From Coniella vitis (taxonomy: Eukaryota > Ascomycota > Sordariomycetes > Diaporthales > Schizoparmaceae), in contig WUJK01000001.1 of the NCBI GenBank assembly GCA_011317545.1, forward strand, positions 1,898,501 through 1,962,500: a stretch of 64,000 nucleotides of DNA, in the 5' to 3' direction. Of the stretch, positions 35,549-49,595 are shown piece after piece. The notes below the pieces were generated by a model, which was given only the letters and a program-made list of their open reading frames with translations, made no database searches and was not told the DNA's origin. Position 1 is the first letter of the stretch. Each line of letters begins with the position of its first letter. Position numbers and translations under genes: made by a program.

Positions 35549-37949
35549 ACAAAGACGCATATCTCGACATCCTTCTGCAGCAGCACAGGTCAGTCATATG
35601 ACCACACGCTCAGGGGTGCCGTCGTGTGCCCGTGGCCGTAGTCGTAATATGACTGGTTTTGATTTTGTTGCTCTCGCGCGTGTGTCTGTCTGTCTGTCTG
35701 TATAGAAGTAACACCCACTTGCGCGTATCTTATTGTGACGACGACTAGGGAGATGATGCCATGTCATGTAATTTCGCTGTGAAAGGTCAGCATGATGACA
35801 CACCATCCGCACAGGTGTACATGCGCACGATACACAGGGCACCTCGGATCACTTCACCAGCCCCCGAGGACCTATAAGCCGAGTCGATATGACATGCCGT
35901 GCCGGATATCCCATTCCTCTCACTAGCCACAAAGTAGCAGTACATGGAAATGAAATAAATGAAAAATATGACACTTCTAAAAAGACAAAAACATTGTATT
36001 GCTTGACTGGAGGAAAGAAGCGCAGCGACTTAGCTTCAGCCCTGAAGTTGACGTGGCAGTCAAACCGAACCAAGAAGAGAGAGAAACAAAAACATGACTG
36101 CTCTTCTGCAGTGCTCATCTATCATGTACTCTTGCCGCGTCCCCAAAAGACTGTGGCCCTGCTCGACACCTTATGCATGGCGATCTTTTTCCTGTAAGGG
36201 CCGCCAGGACGGGCCAGCTACTACGTAGCACTACTACTACTACTACTTATGTCTCTATGTGTGCTTTCTGCAGAGGATACATAGTATATGCTACATATGT
36301 GGGGGAATCATCTGTAACCTTGCTTCTTGCATTGCAGTAGCCAATCTGTACTGTTTTCCCAATCAGGCAACTAATAAGTTTGACTTGGAGGGGGGGGGGG
36401 GGCTGAGAAGCCCGCTTCGGCGCACGATCATCAGATAGGCGGACTTTTTTTCATTTTGGTGCCGCTGCAATTGTTTGTTTATGAAATATTCTGATTGTTC
36501 TTTTTATTTCTTTTATTTGTTTCTTCTTTCGTTCGTTTTAGCCACTTGGGGACAGGGAAGGATGAGCCGAGTGAGCAGCTGTCATGTCAGTCCACCAGTT
36601 CGGAAGATTTACGCTTTTCTCTCCGTGCTGCATTAGTATTTCACTGTGGTCTTGTATATATTGGTGCCGTATATATAGGCAGGCAGGCATAGAGCTGTAC
36701 GAGGAGTTGCCTGGCCAGCAGAACAGTATTCCCAAGACCGGACACGCGAAATTCTCACTGCCACATCACCACTCTATGCAAGTGCCTCAGAGGGATGAGC
36801 ACGATCTCATCAGGCGCTTCCTTCGATCTCAAAGGTGGTGGGTGACCCATGGAGGGATACCAAGCGGCAGCCAAAATCTCGCAGAGATGTATGATGTATG
36901 GGGGATATTGATATGCCCCCTCGTCGCCCCCTTCCAAGGCCTGTGAGTGAGACTGTGGGGGATATGTGATATATCACCTTTTTGTGTTTTTTTTTTTCTT
37001 CCTTGCCTTTTTTTTTTCTCCTTTACTTCCCCACTCTTTCTTCTTTGCTTCTTCTTCTTCTTCTTCTGGCTCTGACAGACACACACACACACACACACAT
37101 AGTGGATTGACTGATTGGGTGACAGTTTACCCACTCCCCCTCAAAACCTTGGGCATAGATTTTGACTGATGAGATCACCTCATTATTGCTGACAATGCAT
37201 GTTTGAACTGTACGCCCGCCCAGCTGCATGAGAATGATGACAATCATTAATGAGGCTGATTCAAGTGCGAGCCACACACCCACAGATCTCATGCTTTATC
37301 GCATTGTTTTTGTTCTTCTTCGTGTAACATCAAAAATCTCCCGTTGGATTTGTCCAAAAGAGTGGAGAGGTTGTTAGAAGAGGCATCTGGACGCCTTGAT
37401 ATTTCCCATCCTTGGGCATCTCCATTTTCCATTTCATGCAAAAGAGTTGCATCACCTACCCAGGCTTAGGCTGGGTAATTGCATCTCATCGCTACGATCT
37501 CGGTAGGTCACGTTGGAATCCCTTCTTGTCCAAAGAGAAAACCCAAGATCCAGCACACTCCAAACACACACACCAAAAAAAAAAAAAAAAGAAAGAAAGA
37601 AAACAACAACAACAACAACAAAGCCTCCTCAAGGCGGGAAAAGGGCCGAGTAGACCACGTCAGGCAAGCAGCTTATGCCGAGCCGTCCGTCCGTCCGTCC
37701 ATCCGCCCCCCGCCTGCCTACTAACAAATACACGTATGTATATGTATTGATATTGGGTTTTATGCACACGTGATGTGATAACTGACACCAACTCCAGAGA
37801 ACTCCCCCCCCCCTTCTATATGTCGATTTTAATATCGAAACAGGGGGGGTGTGCAGCAGCTCGTCCGCCTCATTTCGGCACCGCGTCCCCCAGCAAAGGC
37901 AGGCAATACTAACCGAGGAAGGGAGGTGGTGTTGGAACCGGCCCCGGGT

Positions 37950-37951
<2 letters not shown>

Positions 37952-37980
<29 letters not shown>
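37952..37980 (+). repeat. (GT)n microsatellite
   Basis: About fourteen uninterrupted GT units in the gene desert. Confidence 0.9.
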
Positions 37981-40240
37981 GTGTGGTATAAAGGGCGCCT
38001 TCGGAGGAAAAAAAAGTAACAACGCCACATTTGCTATGAACGCGGTTCCATGTACTTTTGCTATCCATTGTCTAACCCAAAAAAGAAATAAAAATAAAAA
38101 AGAATACGACGACTCGGCAGCCGGCAAAGGTGGGAACACTGACACAAAATTAAATAATGGGTTGCAAGCCATGTCACCATTACCATACGTTGTATAGCAG
38201 GCCTGAGTGTACGGCCACCTACCGGACTAACCACTTGAACAGCCAGCTTCCTGTTTTGTACTCATCTTGTTTGACATCTGCTTCGTCTTGAAGGGAGTAC
38301 TAGTAAGGTACTGCAACTGACGTGTGTGTTGAGGGAATGAATGTCTAGGCCAAAAACACGCAAAAGATACAATTAACTACCTCGACTCACTTTTTTTGTG
38401 CCCCAACGTACGTTGTACAATTCATATGTAGCTAGCCGTTTGATTTCGATTTGACACCCCCCCCCCCATCATCATCATCAACGGGCTAGCGGTACACAAT
38501 GCGTGGGTGGCACTTGATCTTCCCTTGAACCCCAATCTCATCCTATTTCCAGCAGTGCTTTTACCATGCCACCACATGTACATCTGGGTGATAGCACACA
38601 CACTTTGCCTTGGCTGCGTACAATAACACATAGGGTCCCATCAGTATTGGGTTGGTTCTTGCGCTGCTTCTGTATCTGCTCCCTCGGTGGGAATAATATG
38701 GTTTAGCATCAGTTCCAACAGGCGACAAGGACACAATGGAAATCAACAATGGCATCTCCTCTGCCCACAACAGGTGTATAGTACAAAAGCCGTCTCTTTT
38801 CTTTATCCCATGTGTGTGTCTCTGAAAGTTCGACAAGTAAAAAGTTCCTCATTCTTGAACCCACGCATTCGCCATCCAAAACTCATTCGAAATTCAACTC
38901 GAGAGAAAAGAAAGGAAAAGAAAAGAAAAAGAGGATATACACCATACGGACTTAACTTTGGCTCCCAAGAATGATCATTTTTGATGACCGTGACCCAAGA
39001 TGATGAGCGAGCGTGGCTTTTTCTTCTTCTTTTTTTTTTTTCAGGCTGGCTGAACTGTCTGTCTGCCGCGGTATCGGGTTTCACCACCCTTTTGTTTCCA
39101 TTCATTACTCTGCCAAGCTGAACCCATCTAATGGTCCCTCAAACCAATACGTCTCCTTGATGAGCTGATTTCCAACATATTTTCTAAAACATGTCCAAGC
39201 ACGTTGAATAAATGGCATACCATTAATATTTGGCATTGCCGTTTTTCTGTTTCCTCAGCTCTGTGTGTGTGTATATGTATATATGCCCCAGAATAGGAAA
39301 AAGAAAAAAGAGAAAAAGAAAATATACCAGAACCCAGACAACGCATTATTCCCATACTCTTATGATTCCTAAAACGCCAAACGGGTGTCGTCTTCTGAAG
39401 GGGTGGTGAGATGGGGTATGGTCGAAAACGTGGACCCAGTCCCCAGGCATCTTTTCTTTTTTCTTCTTTTTTTTTTTTTTTCCTTCCTTGTGGTGCTGGC
39501 AGTTTCGCTGCAGGAGTACTAGTACTATATACTGCAGATCGACGACGATCGAGAGCTTCCTGTAACTATGTAAGCCAGCAGAGTTGTCATTGTAATAATA
39601 GTGATAACCCATGTACTAGTATGCGAATTACTCTCTCCTGAAACGAGGGAATCCTCTCTCTCTCTCTCTCTCAGACTCTCACACACACACACATTGCACA
39701 CACAGTCACACTCCTTAACTTACCTGCCTACTTACCCTGATGGATCATGCTTTGATTTCTTTTTGCGAGTACCATGGTAATGGCGGCTGTTATGGTGTGA
39801 TTTGCGATTGCGATCTCCCCGGCCTAGTGGATTCTTTGAAAGGGGTGCGTATTATATAGTCGACATTCACAGACCAAAAAAAAACAAACCCCCCCCCCCC
39901 ACCGGAAAAGGAGCCGGGAAAAGAATCTCATGACAGGCCCATGCACTTTCAATCTCAGCTACCATCTTTTCCAATGGATTCTTGTATAAATCCAAGGCTG
40001 GTGCATCGGCTGCGGTTTTGGGGTGTATACTATATAAACCTACCGACCTTATAACTATGTACCTGGGGGGGCCGCTGGGCCTTCATTACTATAGTATATA
40101 GTACAAAACAAGCCACGCTCTGTGCTGACTGTAGACACGGAAATGAAATACGGATTTAAGAAACAGTGGACGGTTCAGCGGCAACATTTTCCCGAAGCAC
40201 CGGCCGCCTCGGGGGGGGGGGGGGGAAGGGGGCATCATAC

Positions 40241-43200
40241 TATATACTATGTACATAGTAGTCGCGTTGATCCCAGTTGGGACCTGGCTCTGTGTGTGTT
40301 TTTCTCTCTGTTCCTGTTCTTCGTATCTGTCGCACCGCCAAGTCTTCATCATGTGTCGAGAATGCGTTTCCGCTACATGCTTTGACAGATAGCTGTATGC
40401 AATAAAATACCATGTAAGGAAGGTTAGCAGAGAAAAGGAAATTAAGGGCTTTGAGAGCGTGTCTGTCTGTCCTTTGGGCATTGTCGCCCAGGATCAGCCC
40501 TGATGGACTTGATGCCTTCTTTCCCGTTGACATTGTGGTCCTTCGCCAGCGTCAGTCCATGGCGGCACATCTGTGGTTCCTCAATATTGGAGGCAAGACC
40601 CTTTTCGCAGCTGCTATAGGCGATGATGCTAATAACAATGCGACTCGTGATCAACATCCCCTTGGAGGATGAAATGCTATGACACGAGTCCACCGGGTTG
40701 ATGCACGTCTCTGACATAGTACATAGTACTTCCATGGCCTATTTTTGGGGACTCTTGATGAGGTAGTTCCCTTGAAATCAACCTGCCGGCTCAGGCGCTG
40801 TAGCATCCGGCGACCTGCGTACTGTACTGTCTCGTAACCAGTGATGTTCATCCACGTCGGGTCATGTCTTTTGCAGACCGCCAGACGAGTGCGAGAATGG
40901 CTGGTTCGATTGCTGTCCCAGTGGTACGTACATACATAACACATATTAGTACTGTGCACCAACGAGAACAATCCCACCTCTACTATGTATACATAGTATA
41001 TATATAGTACATAGTAGCCATGGTTCGCCCCCCCCCCCGGGGTGGTGTGCTGCAATGGCAGGCCGCGGATGTCTCTGCAATTGCCGCGACAAGATCTGTG
41101 CGGTGTTGGCACGGTTGCGACATGTCGCGCGTCTGCTGGGTTCCATTCCATCATATTTCATCTCGTCGGGAACGATGGAAATCTCTGACCGGTGAGCAGC
41201 ATCAGGTTGACATCTTGACCTTGCGTGCAGACGGCCGGGCAATTTACCCCTGGACCCCGGGCCTGACTCGGTGTGGACAAAAAGAGGGTTGCATTTTGAA
41301 TAGTCCCCAGCCATTCAGGCGCTGCCACGGGAAGTGTCAGCTGCAGCCATGCTAGTAGCATGCGTTCGGCACGCGGCGGCCCCTCCCGAGAGAAACGCTT
41401 CTGGCTGCTAAAGAAGCAACAGAGAAAGTTCGACTGTGGCGTTCGTCGAGGGCTGACTGGGCAAGAGCATATAAAAAAAAAATTAAAAAAAAAGGAACAA
41501 AAAGACAAGACTAGTGCGTATACCTTGGTATGTAAAGGGGAGAAATCTGCATGCAACGTCGCCCTTGCACCAGCGAAGCGAGAGGGTCAAGATCCGGCAG
41601 GCGGTACGGTACGTACATGGTACATCCTGCAAAAGGGAGCGCTGTAGAAACAGAGGATTCAACACGATGTACTGAATCTTTGGACGAAGCGTGTCCATTG
41701 CTCCTTGCACACCTAGTCGTCCATACTCACTCGGTGTCAAACATAGAATGGACTGGGGTCTGGCCGTGCAGTCATTCGAGTATGGCGTCAGAAATGCTGG
41801 TCGTGAATGCTGGTCGTGAATGCTGGCCGTGGCCCCCCCTCGCGCCGACATTCTTGTGAAGCCCACAATATAAATTGAGCTGCTCAGCTTGTTGGCGCAC
41901 AGAAGCAGAAGCCGACCCATGCGGCCTAGCGAACCAGCAGTGCGGAATCGAGATGTAAAGACAAGGCGTGGGCAGAAGCAACGCCGAGCGCAGTTGGTGT
42001 GAGGCTGCCAGAGTGCCAGTGGAATGGAAACTTTGCAAAGTCCGAAGCTAGGAAAGCACTCGGTTATTGGCCGGGTCCACAGCTAATCAAGCCCATGAGG
42101 CTTGCGGTCATCGTACTTTGGTGATACTGCGCCCTCAAGGAAAAGGCACACTGTGGTTCGCGTCTTGACAAAGTGCCCTGATCCCTGCCTTAATACTCTG
42201 AAACAAACAAAGGACAAGCTGATGACGTGCTCGCCGTTGTTATACTATGGTAGGCCGCAGCTCATCAGCACTGCAGTCCTCGCGTCCTGCAGGACCACTT
42301 TTGCCCTTGATTATGTCCGTATCGTGTTACGATGTAAACAAGTCTCCAGTGGCGTGGCGTTGATGTTGTGCTATGGTCGGTCAAAGTTCTGTCGAATTGC
42401 TTGCAGTCTGGCTGGCACGACTGCATTGTTCCTGTGTCCTGGGCTTATGTAATCTCGGATTCAGATGGTCGGGGCTGCTGTGGCCGCACTTTCAAGTCCA
42501 ACTGCATGGGCACAAGCGGTCAGTCATGGCCTGACCTTGGGGTGACTGACTTGATGGCCTCAGTCGATACGTGTCGCAGATAGACAAAGTTGTATCAGTT
42601 CGCGAAACGGCAATCGACCCGAAAAAGTGGTGTAGCCTGATTGGCAAGGACGGCGCGTTTCCCCATGGCAGCCTCTAGAAGCCAATACTATGTAGTCACC
42701 GGTATTCTACTCAGTTAGCTAGCAGGACATGAGAGGTGTCGGACAACACATCTTGATGCCGGCCAGTGGTGTGCAAGGCACCGAGTGCTGAGCCAGGCAT
42801 GAGACATGAGACAGGCCCTGCAACGTGCGATGTGAGTATACATAGTACAAGGCGTCCAACCAGCCTGACGGCGTTGGATGAGCGCCTCTGTGCTGCTTCC
42901 TAGGGGTGCAGGCCGCTGAGAGGAACAAAAAAGAGGAAAATAGGAGCGAGGAAGAAAATTTTGCTATGTTGCAGCAGCATTGTTCTATGTAACGTCGAAC
43001 ATTGTTGGTATATGAGATAGGCACAATTTGACACTGATGAGCAAAAAAAAGTCGCGCGTCCTGGGCCTGATCGTGATTAGCGCCTCGGTACAGGACCGAA
43101 AAGTACGTACCTAGTACTCAAGGCATGTTCTGTGTATACATCCTATGTAGTAGTATTCTGCACGGAGGTGGGTATTCATAAAAGGTTGCTGGCGTGCGTA

Positions 43201-43900
43201 CTGTTATGTACCATAGCGGCATGTATGTATCGGGCGCCCACCTCTGGGGCCAGCGAGCAGTCGCAGAGCCCCGTGCCTCCAGGTCATTGGAAGCGCGAGA
43301 GGATCGCCAGCTATAACTGGAACCGGTGTATTGGGCACTCGAAAGGTCGCGCAGGCCGACAGACTGCATGTGTCGTCAAGGTTCGGCCTTTTGCGTGTCG
43401 GTCTTTGCACACCATGTCACGGCTTGTCGCCGAGGGTCGAGCGTCCCCATGAGCTGCGAACAAGGGTGGGGGGGGGGGGTGCCCGTACGTACATAGTACG
43501 TGTGCATGTAGAAGTATGGAGTACAGCGCAGTTTCTTATTCCTTGGTGGGCTGAACGAGAACCCCAATATTGTCGTGAGATCCAATTGCGACGTCAGGTA
43601 GCCTCGCGTAACTTGACGCCGTGGAAAAGCGGTGTGATGAGCATCTCGCAGATTGACAAGTCCGACAAGGCGCCACAAGAGGGCATCTCGTTTTATGGAC
43701 CTTTGGCCTGACCCAGGAGAAGCAGCCTGGTAGAGGCGTCTGAAGAGAGAGGGCGAGAGTAGACAGGGCGATTGGCAGCTCAAGGGACAGCAAGAGGGCT
43801 AAGCGGTGTCTATTGGACCATTGTCATGAGCGGGCAAGGCGGTTAGGCTGGGGTCGAACGGCGCCAATCGAAAAAGCCGGACCTCGGTATCGGGGCCAGA

Positions 43901-43933
<33 letters not shown>

Positions 43934-46900
43934 TCGAGGCTAGGATATGGACGCCGCGCAACAGGCAATGTTCGCAGTACAGAGCCTCGTGACGGCCTCG
44001 TTACCGTGCAACCTGCCAAATGGCATCTCAAGGCAATGATTGATCCGCCCTGATAAGGCGATAACCCTAATGCAACGTCCAAAGTCCGCTTGGCGCGGCG
44101 CAAACACGAAAGTCGCTGTTGCTGGCGAGCTGGGCAAGATCATGGCGGTTGCTGGAGCTCGCAGTAAGAAGGCGGTGAGCGTTGGACCGGGCAGGGCTGG
44201 GCTGGCGGCCGAGGCAGTGAGCCAGTGAGGCAGGGCGCGTGGAAGCTCACTCAATGATCATCGCGAAGGGCTTGATGGCGTGGTGGTGCAAGCTGCTGGA
44301 TGTGGAGCCCTTTTCTGTGCCAGCGAAGTTGCTGTTGCAGGGGCAAAGGGAGGAAGAGGAAGCGGAGGAGAAGGAGGAGGAGGATGAAGCGTTGCCAAGG
44401 TTTGCCAGGGAAACAAGTACTTGGGTACGTGGTCAGCTGCTTGCGGACAGTACATAGTACTTACTCCGTAATAATAGCCCCCGGCCAGACAGGCACTGAC
44501 TACTATGTACCACTTGGCCAGGCAGCATCGATACTGTGTACATAGTACAGCAGCAGGAAGGAGCAGTTGCATGATTTGCACCCAGGTACTACATAGTATG
44601 TACCTCTTGAGAGGGGTCGGTTTAGTAAGCAGGGAGTACGTGCCCGTATACGTCTTTTTACTGCCACCGGCATTGGGGAACGACCACAAAGCGCTGAGGA
44701 GAGAAGAGCACCGGTGGCTCAGGCACACGGCACGGCACAAAACAGAACAGCAAAGCACGGCACAGCTGCACTGAATCCTTCTCCATGTCCCATGACTACC
44801 CTCGCGGAGCCATAATTGGGCCAGAGCCGACCGGGCAGGCACACCCAAAGCAGTCACAACATAGCGTGCAGTACACGAGGAGGGACGCGCCATCGGAACG
44901 CACAGGAAGCAGAGCGAGTGCTGCTTTGGTCCACGAAACGTGTCATAATCATCAGGTGGAATGAAGAGCAAGCCGACAGAGAGTGGGCTGCATCTGAAGT
45001 GTTACGACACTTGGGCGGGCAACTCCCTCAGATGCGTTCTGGGCACGGCTACATGCTCCTGATGCTGTGTCTGCCACACAAGCACAGGCAACAAGCACAG
45101 GCATAGGCGTAGGCATAGGCATATTACTGTAGGCACTGCATCGACAATGATGCAATGCAAATGCAATGCGGCCATCGTGGCTCATGACGATTAGAGCGAG
45201 CAACACCCATAGTTTTCAGTGTTCTATCCAGCTGCACATCGTGATATGAATTAAAGAAAAGACCAACAGCATACCTAGATACTTACTATGATAGTGCTTG
45301 GTGGCATGTACTGTAGTACACAAGCCACTGGGCCAAAAGAGTGGACCATGTATTAAGTAATCCCTTTCCCCTTGCCCCTTCCCCTTCCCCTTCCCCTTCC
45401 CCTTCCTTTCCCCACGTAGGTACACGGTACCGGCCCCTGCCTGATGCCATGTGGGAAGCAAGAGCAAGAGTGGATCTCTGGGCCTCTCGCTTGCAGGGAA
45501 TGACCTGCATTGGCCAGATACGATGTACTAGGTGAAGTAACTAAATCAAGCACAGATTCCAGGTAGGTGTTCTGGTACTTGGGTGTACACAATACTACTA
45601 TATACTAGTATAAGTACTTTGATATAGTACATAGTACCTAAGCACAGCAAACCCCAACCCCCACACCAACCCCAAAACCCCCGTTTCCCCTGGTGCTTTG
45701 TCGGGTCGAGTGGAAAAGTGCAGAATCTCACACATACACACTCTCTCTGGTTTGTGCAACCTATCTTTCCATTGGATTCTTTTCTTTCTCTTACATAGGA
45801 CTCTCGGATGCGCAACCGCCCTCATATTGTCACGGGACGCTTGTCTCGTCTGAGCTGGGCCGTGTCAAGCCACTTGGCGGTTGGCATCAGATGACGCTCG
45901 TCCGATCCGCGACTTTTGCACAGATGCTATACCATGAACTAGTAACTGCCATGACATTTCTGCACTTGGCGACTTAGCAACATGGCAAGTCAAGGTGAGC
46001 AACTTGGGCACGCTGTTCCTGCCTTGTGTACAGCGCTCACGCACTCGTTTCAGCCACCCAAAACACGCAGCAGCAGCCCATCAAGCTGTCATTATCCGTT
46101 TGCCCAGACTTTTGTTTCACGCAGTTCGATTAGGGCATATGCCGTATCAGCTGTTTGTCCTTCGATCTGGCTTCGCACGAGACGGGCAGTGGTGGGCGCA
46201 TCACTGTGCTATTGATCAAAGGTGAGTACGAGAAAAGAAAGAAGAAACAAACCGAAAAAACTCAACGCCAACCCCGCTTCTTTCTTCAGTGCCGTCTGGC
46301 CATGCCGCAAACGTCACATGGCGCTGTGGCTCGTCTTGTGCAGCGGAATACTCGTGTACCGTGTATGGCATGTGCACAGGATATCTGGACGACGACATTG
46401 GTTGAATAGCGTGGAACACTGTGGACATACACTCACCACGTACGGCCATCCAAAAAGACAAAACCCAGCTCTCACCTGGTATCATGGAATTACTCTGTTG
46501 GGTAGGTAAGCTACAAAAGAAACGGGCGTGTTTCAGCGACCAAACATTCCGTCGTGCCAACTGCCGGCTGCTGTTGGGGCCTTGGCATTGGTTGCGAAGC
46601 GCAATGGGGTGGTGACCCGACGGGGCCGTCCTCGGGCAACCAACGCCAACTACGGTTCACATGGGTACTTGTGGTAGTTCTCGAGTATACTATGGTACTT
46701 CAACACAATTGGCCAATCCCGATACCAAGTCAAGGACAGTCAACGAGGCGGCCGATTTCAGAATGTTCGGCTAGCGGATGTACGTATTACTCTACTTCTA
46801 CCCATGTGGCTACTATGTATACTATGTACTGCCGTACATAGCAGCATAACCCCACAAACCCCAACCCTGCACCAAGAATGGCATTCTCGAAATTTCCCAT

Positions 46901-49108
46901 CGTCTTGCTTCGTATTCGGACAACCAAACCTCGTCTTTTTTGTTTTGCATTCTTAGTTGATACCGTGACTCTGACTCTTTCAGCACGCCAGATTCTGTCT
47001 GTTTTGGCAAATCAAGCTTCCCCCCCCTTATTTCTTTCCCTTTCCAACAGTGCCGCCACTGCCCTTGATATCGGTCATGAAGACACCATAAACCGACGAT
47101 TCGAAATCGGGACGTGACAGGGTCCGAATCAGATCCTACCTTGAACCTGGGGGTCATGAATGTGAGTGTCAAGAAGAAGGTGCCGAGCAAAAGGTCAACG
47201 TGAGCACTCCTTTCAAGGATGATACAATCCGCTCGTTTTTTTTTTGGCTTGTTCATTTTCATTTTCATTTTCATTTTTTTTTATAAAGAAAATAAAATAA
47301 AAATCAACTCAATAGGGTAATAATCATAAAAATGATAACAACGACAAAAAGAAAATCCAAGTTAGGACGACGACTAAACGACACTTGCAACGAGATTCTC
47401 CCAATCAAAAGCTTGGGCATTTTATCCATTACGCACTCACTGCCTTTGCTGTATGTAGAATAATTTCATTGAGATAGAAGAATCATGTTTGGGTACTACA
47501 TAGTATAGTATTGTAGAGGAGGGAGGAGTAAGAGCGGCGGGAGCGGGAGAAAGCGTGGGAAAAAAAAAAATCAAGTCAATCTTCTATCATCGCTTGCTGT
47601 ACACACCCCCAGATAGTATCCTCCAAAATGGTGGGGAACAAGAAAGAAGAGAAGAAAGAAAAAATAAGGGCAGTTGAGTCCGGTTGTGGTAAGGGCGGAG
47701 CTTATCACCCAGTTTTTCCCATCAAAAAGCCCCTCCCTCACTCAGCCCTATCTTTTGCACTTTTTTTTCATATACTATGATGGTCTCATTGCGAAACTCG
47801 GGCTAACTGACTGACTGTATATATGTATGTATGTATGTACTTTGAATGAGGGTTGGTGACTTTTGGAAAAGGAAAGGCCCCAAAAAACAAGAGCCGGGGG
47901 GGTGGAAGGGGGAAAAGATGGGATCGGATGGGGCCTCTAGACCGGTCCAGACTCAATTCGAGAACACACAAGCCGTTGGAACTCTCTCCGTGGGGCAAGG
48001 AATGTTCTATGTGTGTGTGTGTGTGTGCGTATGTGTGTACCTGGAAATTCGGGATTATTCTAGACTCTTTTTCAATGTTAGAATAATTTCAAGGAAACTG
48101 AGAGATTGTTATGCTGGAAACTAACTCTCCCCCCCCTTATGCACCCCCACAGAAAGAAAAGAAGAAAAAAAAAAGCCATATACTTGGAAAAACGTAACAA
48201 CAAACAAAACAAAAAGAGAACTCAATCTTGACCCCGTGATCCATCGGTTTTGAAAACCACTCGAGCACAATTCATAAAACTAATCTACCATTTGGAATTT
48301 GCAATGACTATCATAGAGACCAGGATAGCCCTTCCCCCCCCACACACACAGCCCCCCCAGGATCCCAAGGTAGACTCACTTATCGACTCGTGTCTCTTTG
48401 GTAGATTGGATTAACAATGCCAAGATCTCCATAGTCCTGACTTTTTGATACGTTGCAACAAAAAAGAAACTTTATAGTGATAACAAAAATGAATTTGCTA
48501 TGCGGGCTGCCATCTACCATTTGCCCTTTTCCCACGCCGGTTTGTCCTCCATGTATTCAAAACAGCCAAAACGAATGGAACAAAGAGAGAATAACTTACC
48601 ATGCTTACCTAGCGCAAAAGTATGGCTCCGAAAGTACCCATCAAGAACCTAGGTCTCTTTAGTATGCGCATAGGTAATGGTGAAGTATAAGCCGAATGGC
48701 TCTGTATTAAATACTTATGTAATAAGCCCACTTGGTGATATCGATCTTGTGCAAAAAAGAATCCTGTTACTATATAGCCTTTTTCCTTCCCCCCCCCCAA
48801 CTAACGATCCAAACTCACGTGGGCTGTGCCGTGCGTTCCATATTTCCATTCTCAAATGGGGGTACGGATGTACAGAGAAGGATGGTTTCTTGAATGAATA
48901 ATCATCATTATTTTGTTTTCAAACAAGGACACACTACCTTTTTTTGGCTAGCATCTTACCTACTATGTATCATAGTGACTCCACATCAACCTGCATGCGC
49001 ATACATAGTATAGCGTTTAGGAGGGGGGAGAGAGGGGAGAGGCTTGTCTAGCTTGTTACTTGATATGTATATACTATGGTATGAGGCCTAAATAATGTCA
49101 GTGGGGCG
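40241..49108. other. Gene desert, motif-dense part
   Basis: About 8.9 kb with no supported gene. The longest frame (minus, 44258-44971, 237 codons) crosses four TACATAGTA copies and a purine-rich (GAGGAA) tract and has no domain. Repeats include (CAG)9 at 43904-43930, a CCCCTT hexamer tract at about 45374-45404, (ATTTTC) units at 47254-47275, TATG units at about 47819-47840 and GT units at 48010-48027. A G12 run is at 43468-43479. The 9-mer occurs 23 times here. Confidence 0.6.
43904..43930 (+). repeat. (CAG)9 microsatellite
   Basis: Nine CAG units in non-coding DNA of the desert. Confidence 0.9.
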
Positions 49109-49595
49109 AGTCACTGTGGGGCGCGTTTACTACGCTGTAGAATTGAATATAGCTTAGCGCGCCGAGGTACGTACCGAGATCAGCGAAACTTACTGTATTT
49201 TCAAGCAAGCTATGCACCCTAACCCTAATTCTTATAGCAAAAATACGCAGCCCACCCGCAACCCCAACCCTTATTGCTAGCGCGGGTACTTGCGGGGCCA
49301 ACACTTATTACCCATAATACCATAGTAATATGTAATAACTTACTGTAGATAGACAACAATAGTTCTCTACTATGGTATCATGGGTAATAAACCTGCGCCC
49401 CGCAGGTCTCGGCTGTGGGACGAGGGTTCGGGTTATGATATTATACGGAGCCGGCGTAGTCTTACTAGATGAATCAGGGTTAGGGTGGATAGAATATACG
49501 TAAAGAGCCCCGTATAGGCGGCACATACCGCTGTACGCTAGGCTTTATTCGTCGGTACACTGTAAAAAACGCGCTGCCCCACTAATGCAGTGACT
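49109..49595. mobile_element. Foldback/MITE-like element with long imperfect inverted repeats
   Basis: The segment is one large imperfect palindrome about an axis near 49350. Matching pairs, outside to inside: AGTCACTG at 49109-49116 with CAGTGACT at 49588-49595; GTGGGGCGCGTTT at 49116-49128 with AAACGCGCTGCCCCAC at 49567-49582; CACCCTAACCCTAATT at 49215-49230 with AATCAGGGTTAGGGTG at 49472-49487; and a 23-nt arm at 49305-49327 with 49368-49390, one mismatch. The spacing is symmetrical for every pair. It encodes no protein and is not RIP-mutated. A target duplication is not evident: TA follows the right end but CG precedes the left end. Fungal DNA transposons of the Tc1/pogo type leave such non-autonomous derivatives; assignment to a superfamily is inference. 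Confidence 0.75.

Larger units (their letters stand above)
29601..40240. other. Gene desert, middle part
   Basis: About 10.6 kb without a supported gene; all frames are short, lack domains and often run through microsatellites. It contains a compound (CA)n-(TA)n repeat at 30664-30719, (CAG)11 at 30856-30888, (TC)n at 34775-34799, a pentamer repeat at 35498-35548, (AC)n at 37079-37099, (CAA)6 near 37604-37622, (GT)n at 37952-37980 and G/C homopolymers near 31837-31846, 36390-36402, 38457-38467, 39891-39900 and 40211-40225. The 9-mer TACATAGTA/TACTATGTA occurs at 29642, 35309 and 36278. I looked for tRNA box A/B patterns by eye and found none convincing. Confidence 0.6.

Noticed and set aside
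44258..44971. A 237-codon minus-strand frame in the desert
   Set aside because: It crosses four TACATAGTA copies and a purine-rich tract, has no domain and many Cys/Ser from low complexity.
47090..47125. A GATTCGAAATC sequence resembling a tRNA T-loop
   Set aside because: No acceptor stem or anticodon arm can be built around it.
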